A stretch of 64,000 nt of DNA from CAXXOZ01 sp963676435 (GTDB lineage: Bacteria; Bacillota; Clostridia; Lachnospirales; Lachnospiraceae): the NCBI GenBank assembly GCA_963676435.2, contig CAXXOZ010000006.1, forward strand, positions 372,001 through 436,000. Reading direction: 5' to 3'. The notes beneath the pieces are model-generated. The model was not told where the DNA came from, did no database searches, and saw only the letters and a list, made by a program, of their open reading frames with translations. The position numbers and the translations under genes were made by a program. Positions 45,309-55,060 of this stretch are shown here, one piece after another. How positions within the stretch are numbered: position 1 is the first letter of the stretch; the number at the start of each line of letters is the position of its first letter.

Positions 45309-47840
45309 ATGATAAAGAAATTAAAGCACAAAAATTTAATAAAAACTATACTATTTACAATACTTTTTATAGCTATTGTGGTTTTTTATTGGTTTTTTAG
45401 TTCAAATGTAATTGATAAAAAATTGGTATCCACAACAGAAAATAGTCTTCCAGTATTATTCATATCTTACGATGATTTAGAAGTAAATAAGCTTTATGGA
45501 TATACAACTGAAATGGATCCAGTGTATATGAGAGACACTATAAGCCCTATTAATGAAGATAATACAATGAATATAACTTTAAAGGAAAACATTGAAGATA
45601 TTAAAACAATAACCTATGAAGTTAAAAGTATAGATGGAGAAAATTTAGTCCAAAGTTCTCAGGTTCAGCGATGGGATATTATAGATGGAGTTATAAAATT
45701 TAAATTATATATAGAAAATATAATCGAAAAAGACAAAGAATATATACTTACTATAAATGTTTCAACAACTAAAAATCCAAATATAAAATACTATACTAGG
45801 ATAATATTAAATTCAGATAATTATTATATAGAACAAATCGATTTTGTTAATAATTTTAATCAATCAACATTTATAGAAGACGATGAAATGGGAATAGTTT
45901 CTTATTTGGAATATGATCCTAAAATAATGGATGGAAATAACTTAGGATTAGTTAATATTCATTCTGGTTTAAGTGTTGTAAAATGGGGTGATTTATATCC
46001 AGTACAACAAACTGAACCATCAATAAAAATTAAAGAAATAATAAATGATGTTTCATGTATTGAGTTAAATTATATTATCTATACACTAAAGGGAGATAAA
46101 AAGACTTATTATAATATAACAGAGTTTTACAGAGTTAGGGTTGGAGATAGCAGGATGTATCTTCTTGACTTTGAAAGAAAACAGGATGAAATTTTTAAAC
46201 CTGAAGAAAATGATAATGTTTCTAAATCATCAATTAACCTTGGAATTGATTCGGATTTAAAGATTGACTTAAAGACAGACTTTAATAATGAATACTTAGC
46301 CTTTGTTAATCAAGGAAATCTCTGGTATATGGATATAAACGAAAATTCTATAACAAAAATATTTTCCTTTTCAGACGATTACGATACAGATTATAGAAAA
46401 ACCAATAACGAACATGACATAAATATCATATCCGTAAATGAATCAGGAGATGTTAAGTTTTTAGTTTACGGATACATGAATGCAGGTGAGCATGAAGGAA
46501 ATGTTGGGATAGCCCTATATAATTATAATAGTGAAGAAAAAAATGTTGAGGAACTTTTATTTGTTCCGTCAAATCGCTCCTATGAAATATTAAAAGAAAT
46601 GATAGGAGAAATGATTTATACAAGTGATAACGGGTCTTTGTTTTTAATTTTGGATGGATATGTATATTCTATAGACTTATCAGGTAAAGAATATGTTGAA
46701 ATCGCTTCAGGTGTTAAAGAAGATAATTATGTAACAAGTTATGATAGAAGTATGATAGCTTGGCATGAAAGTGGCTCGGTAAATAATGAAGAGTTTATTA
46801 CAGTTTTAGATTTAGAAACTGGTGAAAGCTGTCGAATAGAAGCGCAAGACGGAACAAAAATTAAAGCTTTAGGCTTTTTAGAAAAAGATTTTGTTTATGG
46901 TGTTGCATTAGAAAGTGATATTAATGAAAGCGAAAATGTAGAATACAAATTTCTTATATCAGATGTTTATGTTGTAAATATACAAAAACAAGTTCAACAA
47001 CATGAATCAGGTGATGGAATGTACTTTGTAGATGCGAGTACAGGATATAATTATTTGGTTTTACAAAGGGTGAAAAACAATAAGCCAGTAGATGATTTAA
47101 CTATTTTTTCCTTTACCGAAAAAGAGACTCAAACAGAGTTTGAAACAAAATACGAAGAGACTAAAAGAACAGTAGTATATATACCATTTATAAACAAGGT
47201 AGTAAGTTCAAAAGGACTATTTGTAACCTCTATTGATGAAGTTTACTTTGATAGCGAAAAAATACTCAGTGTTAGAGAATTAAGTTCTAAAAACATAAGG
47301 TATTTTGTATATACAAAAGGAGGAGTGTCAGGTATTTATTCAAATCTATCTGAAGCAATTCAATATGCAGATGATAATACTGGTGTAATAACTGACTCGA
47401 ATCAAAATTACATATGGGTTAGAGGAGACAGGAAATCAATAGCTTCTATTAGTGGTATAACTTCCAATTCAACAGATGAAAACGTACTTGCGTTTTGTAT
47501 AAATGAATTATTAAGAATTAATGGTATACATGATGTTGATGTAGTTTCTCTATTAAACGATGGTGGTAATAGTGTTAGAATATTAGATGAGTATCTTGAT
47601 GACAGAGGTATATATTTAAGTGGAGTAAGCGTTGATCAAACCTTATATTTTTTAAGTAATGGTCAGCCAATAATTGGATCTCTTGGAAATGGAGAATACT
47701 TAATGATAGTTGGGTATGATTACAAAAACATTACTATTTTTGATCCTTTAACAGCGCAAACATATAAGGTTACCAAGGAAGAGGCAGAAGAAATTTTTTC
47801 TAAGGGTAAAAATAGATTTATTACAATTTTGAATGATTAA
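45309..47840 (+). CDS. Large membrane-anchored extracellular protein with a degenerate C39-like domain
   Basis: An 843-residue protein: one N-terminal transmembrane helix (~13-32), a long extracellular region with beta-propeller-like strands (~100-640; repeated short motifs such as NLWYMDINEN and GYVYSIDLSG) and a C-terminal region (~710-843) resembling peptidase C39/papain-like folds (YLMIVGYDYKNITIFDPL). The Cys, His and Asp expected of C39 enzymes are not all visible: EYLMIVGYD has Leu where active members have His. Function unknown; possibly envelope sensing or substrate binding. Paired with the AT3 gene. Confidence 0.65.
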   Translation: MIKKLKHKNLIKTILFTILFIAIVVFYWFFSSNVIDKKLVSTTENSLPVLFISYDDLEVNKLYGYTTEMDPVYMRDTISPINEDNTMNITLKENIEDIKTITYEVKSIDGENLVQSSQVQRWDIIDGVIKFKLYIENIIEKDKEYILTINVSTTKNPNIKYYTRIILNSDNYYIEQIDFVNNFNQSTFIEDDEMGIVSYLEYDPKIMDGNNLGLVNIHSGLSVVKWGDLYPVQQTEPSIKIKEIINDVSCIELNYIIYTLKGDKKTYYNITEFYRVRVGDSRMYLLDFERKQDEIFKPEENDNVSKSSINLGIDSDLKIDLKTDFNNEYLAFVNQGNLWYMDINENSITKIFSFSDDYDTDYRKTNNEHDINIISVNESGDVKFLVYGYMNAGEHEGNVGIALYNYNSEEKNVEELLFVPSNRSYEILKEMIGEMIYTSDNGSLFLILDGYVYSIDLSGKEYVEIASGVKEDNYVTSYDRSMIAWHESGSVNNEEFITVLDLETGESCRIEAQDGTKIKALGFLEKDFVYGVALESDINESENVEYKFLISDVYVVNIQKQVQQHESGDGMYFVDASTGYNYLVLQRVKNNKPVDDLTIFSFTEKETQTEFETKYEETKRTVVYIPFINKVVSSKGLFVTSIDEVYFDSEKILSVRELSSKNIRYFVYTKGGVSGIYSNLSEAIQYADDNTGVITDSNQNYIWVRGDRKSIASISGITSNSTDENVLAFCINELLRINGIHDVDVVSLLNDGGNSVRILDEYLDDRGIYLSGVSVDQTLYFLSNGQPIIGSLGNGEYLMIVGYDYKNITIFDPLTAQTYKVTKEEAEEIFSKGKNRFITILND

Positions 47841-47854
47841 CAATGGAGGTTTAA

Positions 47855-48607
47855 ATGAAATTAATATCTTGGAATGTAAACGGGATTCGAGCCTGTGTAA
47901 AAAAAGGGTTTTTAGAATATTTTAATAATGTAGATGCAGATATTTTTGCTCTTCAAGAAACAAAATTGCAGGAAGGACAAATTGAGCTTGATTTACCAGG
48001 TTACTATCAGTACTGGAATTATGCCCAGAAAAAGGGATATTCAGGCACGGCAATATTTACTAAAAAAGAACCCCAAAGTGTTGCATATGGAATTGGCATT
48101 GAGGAACATGATAAGGAAGGCAGAGTAATTACTCTTGAATTTGAAAAATATTTCTTTATAACATGTTACACTCCAAATTCACAAACTGAATTGGCTAGGC
48201 TAGAATATAGGATGAGATGGGAAGAGGATTTCAGAAAATATTTAAAAGGATTAGAAGAAAAAAAACCAGTTATAATATGTGGAGACTTAAATGTGGCACA
48301 TACAGAGATCGATTTAAAAAATCCCAAAACTAACAGAAAGAACGCTGGTTTTACTGATGAAGAAAGAGGTAAATTCACTGAACTTTTAGAAGCAGGATTC
48401 ATTGATACTTATAGATATTTTTATCCTGAAAAGACTGAAATTTATTCTTGGTGGTCATACAGATTTAGTGCCAGAGAAAAAAACGCAGGATGGAGAATTG
48501 ATTATTTTTGCGTATCTAAAGAATTGGAAAATATATTAGTAGGGGCAGATATACATACGGAAATATATGGCTCAGATCATTGCCCTGTTGAATTGATAAT
48601 AAAATAA
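47855..48607 (+). CDS. xth: Exodeoxyribonuclease III
   Basis: A 250-residue EEP-family AP endonuclease/3'-5' exonuclease with SWNVNGIRA, LQETKLQ (catalytic Glu), GDLNVAH and the C-terminal SDHCPVE. It processes abasic sites in base-excision repair. GGAGG ribosome binding site. The 130 nt after the stop show no gene. Confidence 0.97.
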   Translation: MKLISWNVNGIRACVKKGFLEYFNNVDADIFALQETKLQEGQIELDLPGYYQYWNYAQKKGYSGTAIFTKKEPQSVAYGIGIEEHDKEGRVITLEFEKYFFITCYTPNSQTELARLEYRMRWEEDFRKYLKGLEEKKPVIICGDLNVAHTEIDLKNPKTNRKNAGFTDEERGKFTELLEAGFIDTYRYFYPEKTEIYSWWSYRFSAREKNAGWRIDYFCVSKELENILVGADIHTEIYGSDHCPVELIIK

Positions 48608-48737
48608 AAATTAAAGTATATTAGTAATCACTTTTGCGGAAGAGGTCAGGTTTTTTGGTATGCTTGGTAAAAAAGGAAAATTATCTTTAATAGGAGAAAT
48701 CAAAAAGTATTATTGTGCTAAAGATGATTAAAAAATT

Positions 48738-48772
48738 GAGAGAGTGCGCACTTACTGCAGCACTCTCTCTTT
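48738..48772. terminator. Bidirectional terminator between xth and prs
   Basis: GAGAGAGTGC / GCACTCTCTC, loop of 12 nt, with T-rich and A-rich flanks. Confidence 0.8.
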
Positions 48773-48773
48773 A

Positions 48774-49938
48774 TTATTTTTTGTAGTTTGCTACTAAGGT
48801 CTGTATTTTCTTTACAGGGTTTAATAGCTCGCTTATAGATGCGTCATGATTTAATGTATCAATAATTAGTGAGATATATTTACTCATATCAACATTTATA
48901 TAGTAAGGTCTATCTAATAGTTCCTGTGGTTGATAAATAAGGTTTGTAGTAAGAATTTTATCAATTATACCTTGCTCATAAGCTTCATCAAATTTTTCAA
49001 GTCCGTTTGTGAAAAGTCCAAAGGTTGTACATACAAAAACTCTTTTTGCTTTTCGTCTTTTTAATTCGTGAGCAACATCTAGCATACTGTCGCCTGATGA
49101 AATCATATCATCTATTATAAGTACATCTTTTCCTTCAACATCAGAGCCTAAAAATTCATGTGCAATGATAGGGTTAGAACCGTTTACAATTTTTGAATAG
49201 TCACGGCGTTTGTAGAACATACCCATATCTACACCAAGTACATTTGCAAAATATACAGCACGATTCATTCCACCTTCATCTGGACTAATAACCATTAATC
49301 CTTCAGGATCTATATTTAGGTCATCAACAGAACCTAATAATCCTTTTAAAAACTGGTAATTTGGATGTATTGTTTCAAATCCTTTCAAAGGTATAGCATT
49401 TTGTACTCTAGGATCGTGAGCATCAAAAGTAAGTATGTTTTCAACTCCCATATTAACAAGTTCCTGTAATGTAAGGGCACAATCAAGGGATTCTCTAGCT
49501 GATCTTTTGTGCTGTCTTCCTTCATATAAGAAAGGCATTATAACTGTTACTCTTGCTTTTCCAGCCACAGCTGCAATTATTCTTTTTAAATCCTGATAAT
49601 GATCGTCAGGAGACATAAAGTTTAATTGACCAAATTGTTTGTACTGAATACTGTGATTACAAACATCAACCATTAAGTAAAGATCATGTCCTCGAACGGA
49701 TTCTTGGATTACACCTTTAGCCTCGCCAGTTCCAAATCTTGGAACACTTGATTTTACCAGATAATTGTCTTTTAGATAGCCGTTAAATGCAATGGTGTGA
49801 CTATGTTCACTTTGGGCGTTTTTTCCTCCATCCAGTGATATATTCATTCACTTTCAGACCCATTTCTTTACAACTTTCTAAAGCAATGATGCCAAGAGGG
49901 CCTACTGGAATAGTTTCCATTATGTACTCTTCTCTCAT
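48774..49938 (-). CDS. prs: Ribose-phosphate pyrophosphokinase, long clostridial form, with an apparent frameshift
   Basis: Makes PRPP from ribose 5-phosphate and ATP. The uninterrupted frame covers 357 residues from 49847. The true N terminus lies further upstream in another frame: ATG 49938 behind a perfect GGAGGA encodes METIPVGPLGIIALESCKEM and KVNEYITGWRKK, which continues into the main frame at AQSEHSHTIAF if one A is removed from the A6 run (TTTTTT on the plus strand, 49819-49824). The repaired protein has 387 residues, the family's usual length, and contains DAHDPRVQNAI and the PRPP loop VLIIDDMISSGDS. Either a homopolymer sequencing error or slippage. ATG overlaps the upstream TAA. 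Confidence 0.9.
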
Positions 49939-50936
49939 TAATAAAATTCCTCCAACTTCTTTTTTACGCGTATGTCATCGCCATATATTTTTAGTAGTGT
50001 ATAGTTGCTGGTAATTCTTGAAAAAATCCTTTCAGAATAATAATTTTTCAAATCTCCTATCGAGTAATTTGTAGAAATTATTGTGGATTTTTTATTTAAG
50101 TACCTTTCATTTATACAGCCAAATAGAGCCGTCGAAGTGAAACTGTTCGTTAGCTCTGTTCCTAAATCATCTATTATTAATAAATCACATTCGTAAATGT
50201 GTTTCATAATATAGTCAGTATTATAATCATTTTTATCATTTCCAAAAGTTGCTTTCGCCAAGATATCAAATAATTTTATTGCGGAAAGATAAATAACTGA
50301 GTGTGAACGTTCTATTATTTCTTTTGCAATACAGTTTGACAAAAATGTTTTACCAACTCCTGTCTCACCATACAAAAATAGGTTTTCACCAGTATTTGAA
50401 AAGTTAGTGATGAAATTTTTACATATTGTAACAACTTTTTCTATATTTCTTAAAGGTGAAACACCAGTTGCTTCATTCTTACCATTATCTGAATAATAGT
50501 CAAATGAAAAAGTGTTAAAATTTTCTATATCTAAAACATCCATAATATTGGATTGCTCATATAAAACATTAATTATTTCTTTTTTAAAACAGCTACATTT
50601 TTTTGAACCTACAAAACCTGTATCTTTGCAATCATTACACATAAAAGTTTCAGATAGATAAGCTTCATCAAAGCCATTTTCTTTTAGTAGGGCTTCTTTT
50701 TCTTTTGATAAATCTTTTATTTTCTTTTTGTATGTTTCATAATCGACTTTTTTTCCATTCAATCTGTCTTTTGCAAGTTTTATGGATAAAGAGGCTATAG
50801 TCTGATTGATTTGGTTAACACGAGGTATTTTATTATATATTTCATTTTCTCGATCTTCTAAATCGTGCTTGGATTCAAGCTGTCTTTCTTCATATTTTCT
50901 TAAAATTTCATCATATTGAATTTTATTCAATGACAC
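49938..50936 (-). CDS. DnaI/DnaC-like helicase loader ATPase
   Basis: A 332-residue AAA+ protein: N-terminal helical region with a zinc-binding knuckle (CNDCKDTGFVGSKKCSCFKK) and a C-terminal ATPase with GETGVGKTFLSN and LLIIDDLGTE. It starts at GTG after AAGGGGG. Together with the DnaD-domain protein 24 nt upstream it forms the Firmicute primosome pair that loads DnaB. Distinct from the IstB ATPase at 4985. Confidence 0.9.
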   Translation of the reverse strand: MSLNKIQYDEILRKYEERQLESKHDLEDRENEIYNKIPRVNQINQTIASLSIKLAKDRLNGKKVDYETYKKKIKDLSKEKEALLKENGFDEAYLSETFMCNDCKDTGFVGSKKCSCFKKEIINVLYEQSNIMDVLDIENFNTFSFDYYSDNGKNEATGVSPLRNIEKVVTICKNFITNFSNTGENLFLYGETGVGKTFLSNCIAKEIIERSHSVIYLSAIKLFDILAKATFGNDKNDYNTDYIMKHIYECDLLIIDDLGTELTNSFTSTALFGCINERYLNKKSTIISTNYSIGDLKNYYSERIFSRITSNYTLLKIYGDDIRVKKKLEEFY

Positions 50937-50960
50937 AATTTTTCCCCCTTTAATCGGTGG

Positions 50961-51986
50961 CTACTTTAAAAGTTGTTTTTCTAATTCTGAATAATCGTAA
51001 GTTCTTTGTGAAAAACCAGTAAAATTATTAGCCTTATTAGATTTTTGTATGTCTCTTGGCTTTTTAGTTTTATTTTGCTTGGTCCATTCGTCATCAGACT
51101 GTTTTATGTCCTGAATATTTTTTACTCCGCTGTCATTCCATTTTTTTAATATGCTTTCAGCATATTCGAAACTTGGTTGATGTATTTTGTCAATTGTACG
51201 GTTACATGCTTCTATGATTATATCTAAATCAAAACCATATTCGTCAGTCCATCTTATTATATGGGCTTTTTCATTTTCTCCTGGAGACCTTCCGGTTATA
51301 CCGAAAGCTCCAAGTACTTTTCTAAAGCTTTTGGTATGAGTTGCTCCGATTCTTTTTGCATCTTTTACAGATTTAATATCCTTTTCATACCAGGATAAGG
51401 CAACTTTTTCTATATATCTCATACTTTTATGGTCTTTTGATACACAGTATTCTACCAGATATTCAATTAAATCTGTGCTGAAATTTAGACTATCATGTAG
51501 GTATAAAATTGTGTTTGTTTCGGCAGGACTTAATGATTTTCCTAAATATTTTTGAACTATATATAATAACTGACATAACTCTTTTTCATTTGAGAGTTTT
51601 TCTAAATCACTCGCACTATATGTTTTTTTCTCTTTTATAGCCTTAACTGGTTTTTCAAACTCGACTGTTTTTGAAGGTGTTATATTTTCAACAGGATAGT
51701 CATTTAGTTTTATTGCAGTTAATTTTGAATTTTCAAAAGAAAGGCTTAATAAACCTGACTGCTCCCAATAGCGTAACGCTCTTATGATATCCTTTTCGGT
51801 GTAATCAAAAACATCAGCCATTTTACAGATGGATAAATCAAAGTCCAATTCCGAAGCATATCTTAATAGAAAAAGATATACTTTTACATAATCCCCATTA
51901 GCTTTTGGCATATACTTGTCTATAAAGACATTAGAAACATTTGTACAATTAAAAAAGCTTCCTTTTTCGAACTTTAATTTACCCAT
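50961..51986 (-). CDS. DnaD-domain primosome protein
   Basis: A 341-residue protein with an N-terminal winged helix (~1-110, including DFDLSICKMADVFDYTEKDI) and one or two DnaD-like C-terminal domains (LLYIVQKYLGKSLSPAETNT; VLGAFGITGRSPGENE with the HIIRWTDEYGFDLDIIIEAC signature). DnaD remodels origin DNA and assists helicase loading. ATG 51986 is used because AGGT precedes it; the longer frame starts with TTG. Confidence 0.88.
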   Translation of the reverse strand: MGKLKFEKGSFFNCTNVSNVFIDKYMPKANGDYVKVYLFLLRYASELDFDLSICKMADVFDYTEKDIIRALRYWEQSGLLSLSFENSKLTAIKLNDYPVENITPSKTVEFEKPVKAIKEKKTYSASDLEKLSNEKELCQLLYIVQKYLGKSLSPAETNTILYLHDSLNFSTDLIEYLVEYCVSKDHKSMRYIEKVALSWYEKDIKSVKDAKRIGATHTKSFRKVLGAFGITGRSPGENEKAHIIRWTDEYGFDLDIIIEACNRTIDKIHQPSFEYAESILKKWNDSGVKNIQDIKQSDDEWTKQNKTKKPRDIQKSNKANNFTGFSQRTYDYSELEKQLLK

Positions 51987-52210
51987 AACTTTACCTACCC
52001 TAAACAAATTACTAAAAATAAAAAGTAGGCATATTATAGCATAATATTTTTAAAATGAGAACTACAAATTTTTCTTCGATGCCTATAAATAGGGGCTTTC
52101 TTGATAAAGTGGATAATGTGGAAAAGTGGAAAAGTGGTACACATAAAAACATAAATCAGAGTAAAACCCTATAAAATTAAGGAAAATAAGAATTAATTAT
52201 GTAAAATAAA

Positions 52211-52254
52211 TTCCACAAAATAATTTAAGAAAATACATAAATTATTTTGTGGAA
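52211..52254 (-). terminator. 16-bp inverted repeat terminating murC
   Basis: TTCCACAAAATAATTT / AAATTATTTTGTGGAA, perfect, 12-nt loop. On the minus strand it follows the murC stop and is trailed by a T-rich tract. AT-rich for a terminator but long and perfect. The rest of 52008-52210 shows no gene. Confidence 0.6.
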
Positions 52255-52261
52255 TTGTGGA

Positions 52262-53647
52262 TTATTTTAATCCTAATAGCTTTTCTCCTATAATTACTAC
52301 ATCTCCAGCGCCCATAGTTATCAACAAGTCACCAGGTTTACAATTTTCTAGTAAAAAAGTTTCGATTTCATCAAAAGAAGGGAAATAATAAGCATCCTTT
52401 TCTAATAATAGCAGTTCATTAAGCAAATCCTTTGAAGAAATTCCTATTGTATTTTTTTCTCTGGCTGCATATATATCTGTTAGTATTATTTTATCTGCTA
52501 GTGATAATGAGGTTGCAAAATCCTTAAGAAATGCATTTGTTCGAGTGTATGTATGCGGTTGAAAAACACACCAGGTTTTACCTTCGCTATAATTTTTTAA
52601 AACTTCCAGTGTTGCATTTATTTCGTCTGGATGATGAGCATAGTCATCAATTACAGTTATACCTCTAAGTTCGCCTTTTATTTGAAATCTTCTATCGCAG
52701 CCGGTATAAGCAGCTAAAGATTTTTTGATTGATTTAAAATCCACACCAATTACATCACAGGTTGCCGTAGCAGCCAGGGCATTTAATATATTATGAACTC
52801 CTGGTACACAAAGATGTATGTGTTCTTTAACCTCTCCTTTATAAACTAAATCAAAAGAAGCTCCTTTGTAGCTACTGTTGGTTACGTTTATGGCTGAATA
52901 ATCACTAATTTCAGGGTTTAAACCGAAGGTTACAATATTTGATGTTAAACCTTCTTTTATATAATCAATATTTTTAATCTCAGAATTAATCACCACAGTT
53001 CCATCATTAGGGACTAGGGATGCATATTTTTTAAAACTGTCTTCAATTTCTTTTAAATTATTAAAAAAGTCCATATGATCTTCAGAAATATTTAAGATAA
53101 CAGCAACTTTTGGAAAGAAGGAGTGAAAACTATTAGTATATTCACATGCCTCTGTTAAAAAAGTTTGTGAATCTCCTAATCTAATATTGCCCTCAATTGC
53201 GTCCAACATCCCTCCTACTAAAATCGTGGGATCTTTTTGTGAATCAATAAGTATCTGAGAAATCATGGATGTTGTAGTTGTTTTTCCGTGTGTCCCAGAC
53301 ACGCCAATTGGAGTATCGTAGTTTTTCATGATCTGTCCTAATAAAACAGCTCTTGTTATAATAGGTATATTTTTATTATTTGCTTCAATTAATTCGGGAT
53401 TATCTTCTTTAACTGCAGCTGTATGTACAACTACATCTATGTCATTTGTTATATTTTCCTTGTGGTGTCCGTAATAAATCTTTGCACCTAACATCTCCAG
53501 CTTTTTTGTTAAAGCAGATTCTTTTAAATCCGATCCTGACACTAAGAAGCCTTTAGATAGCAATATTTCAGCAAGAGCACTCATGCTAATGCCACCTATA
53601 CCAATGAAATGAACATTAATTTTTTTATCAAATTCTATATTATACAT
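52262..53647 (-). CDS. murC: UDP-N-acetylmuramate-L-alanine ligase
   Basis: A 461-residue Mur ligase: HFIGIGGISMSALAEILL at the N terminus binds UDP-MurNAc, GVSGTHGKTTTTSMI is the ATP P-loop, and NISEDHMDFF and DDYAHHPDEI mark the central and C-terminal domains. It adds L-Ala to the peptidoglycan precursor in the cytoplasm. Normal length. Confidence 0.98.
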   Translation of the reverse strand: MYNIEFDKKINVHFIGIGGISMSALAEILLSKGFLVSGSDLKESALTKKLEMLGAKIYYGHHKENITNDIDVVVHTAAVKEDNPELIEANNKNIPIITRAVLLGQIMKNYDTPIGVSGTHGKTTTTSMISQILIDSQKDPTILVGGMLDAIEGNIRLGDSQTFLTEACEYTNSFHSFFPKVAVILNISEDHMDFFNNLKEIEDSFKKYASLVPNDGTVVINSEIKNIDYIKEGLTSNIVTFGLNPEISDYSAINVTNSSYKGASFDLVYKGEVKEHIHLCVPGVHNILNALAATATCDVIGVDFKSIKKSLAAYTGCDRRFQIKGELRGITVIDDYAHHPDEINATLEVLKNYSEGKTWCVFQPHTYTRTNAFLKDFATSLSLADKIILTDIYAAREKNTIGISSKDLLNELLLLEKDAYYFPSFDEIETFLLENCKPGDLLITMGAGDVVIIGEKLLGLK

Positions 53648-53691
53648 TATTTTACCATCCTGTTATAAATTCCAATTTATATTATAACTAA

Positions 53692-54963
53692 TTATTTTGA
53701 AAATTCCAACATATATTTATTTGCACAATTATATAGTTCTTCTATATCATCATTAATTAAAAATTCACCATTATTATAAAGAATTTCACCGTTTATCATT
53801 GTTAAAATTATGTTAGATGTTGAGCCGCTATAAACAATATTTTTTAATATATTATTTTTAGGCTGCATATTTGGTTTGTTTAGATCAATTACTGTTAAAT
53901 CGGCTTTTTTACCTACCTTAAGTGAGTTACATTCAGTTAGCCCCATAGCATTTGCCCCGTTACTAACTGCCATTTTTAAAACATCTTCACCAGGGCAGGC
54001 AGCAGGATCATTTTCAATTAATTTTTGAAGAGCTGTCAATAGATACATTTCCTTAAACATATCCAAACTATTATTGCTTGCAGGACCGTCAGTTCCAATA
54101 GCTATATTTAGTCCATATTTATACATTTTTGATATTTTTCCAACACCACTTGAAAGTTTTAGATTGGAAGCTGGATTGGTAACAACCCACATATTATTTT
54201 TCTTGAATATTTCATAATCATTTTCATTAAAATATATGCAGTGAAAACCCCCTCCACCATAGTTTAACATTCCTATACTTTCAAAGAGTTCAGTGGGGGA
54301 CATGTTATATTTTTTAATACAATTTTCTACCTCTAACTTTGTTTCTGAATTATGAGTAAAAACAGGTGCTTTATATTTATTTGATAGAGCAGCAATTTCT
54401 TTTAAAATTTCAATAGAGGTTGTGTACTCAGCATGAAATCCCAGCTTATATGATATTAGAGAATCTTTTTGGTTATATTTTAAGAAATTTGATTCTAAAA
54501 TTTCTATAGATTCAGAAAAATCATTGACAGCACCACAAAAGGCCATTCTAAATCCATATTCTTCACAGGCTTTTACTATAGGTTCAATATTAAAATACAT
54601 ATCAAAACAGGAAGTTATACCGCCTTGAATATATTCTAAAAGAGCAATTTTTGTAAAAGTATATAGATGATCTTCCCTCAGTTTAGCCTCCATTGGAAAA
54701 ACCCTTTCATTTAGCCATACACTTAAGGGCAAATCATCCGCATATGATCTTAAAAAAGTCATTGGAGAATGAGTATGAGTATTCTTAAAGCCAGGTATTA
54801 TTAAATTACCATTTAAATTAATTTCTTTATCGAATTTTATATTTTTATCAGGCTTATTTCCTATATAAGAAATTTTGTCATTTTTTATATGTAATTCTCC
54901 TGATAAAAGGGTAAAATCATTTTCACCATTATAAATATTTGCATTATATATCCTAGTATTCAA
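53692..54963 (-). CDS. Amidohydrolase (SsnA/5-methylthioadenosine-SAH deaminase-like)
   Basis: A 423-residue metal-dependent hydrolase with the TIM-barrel motifs HTHSPM, GFHAEYTTS, THNSETKLEVENC and GTDGPASNN. It probably deaminates a purine nucleoside or related compound. Start at TTG 54963, preceded by AAAGGTGGG; the upstream TTG at 54981 lies inside that site. Ends 44 nt from murC. Confidence 0.88.
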   Translation of the reverse strand: MNTRIYNANIYNGENDFTLLSGELHIKNDKISYIGNKPDKNIKFDKEINLNGNLIIPGFKNTHTHSPMTFLRSYADDLPLSVWLNERVFPMEAKLREDHLYTFTKIALLEYIQGGITSCFDMYFNIEPIVKACEEYGFRMAFCGAVNDFSESIEILESNFLKYNQKDSLISYKLGFHAEYTTSIEILKEIAALSNKYKAPVFTHNSETKLEVENCIKKYNMSPTELFESIGMLNYGGGGFHCIYFNENDYEIFKKNNMWVVTNPASNLKLSSGVGKISKMYKYGLNIAIGTDGPASNNSLDMFKEMYLLTALQKLIENDPAACPGEDVLKMAVSNGANAMGLTECNSLKVGKKADLTVIDLNKPNMQPKNNILKNIVYSGSTSNIILTMINGEILYNNGEFLINDDIEELYNCANKYMLEFSK

Positions 54964-55060
54964 GTTTTTCCCACCTTTCAAAATAAGTACTTTATTATTA
55001 TACCATTGTCTTGATTTTTATGATATAATTTATATATATCTTTATCTAGGAGGGATAAGT

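Noticed and set aside
49819..49826. Classical -1 programmed frameshift site in prs
   Set aside because: The A-run is in the wrong phase for X-XXY-YYZ slippage and the shift needed is +1 (one base less); a homopolymer error or transcriptional slippage explains it better.
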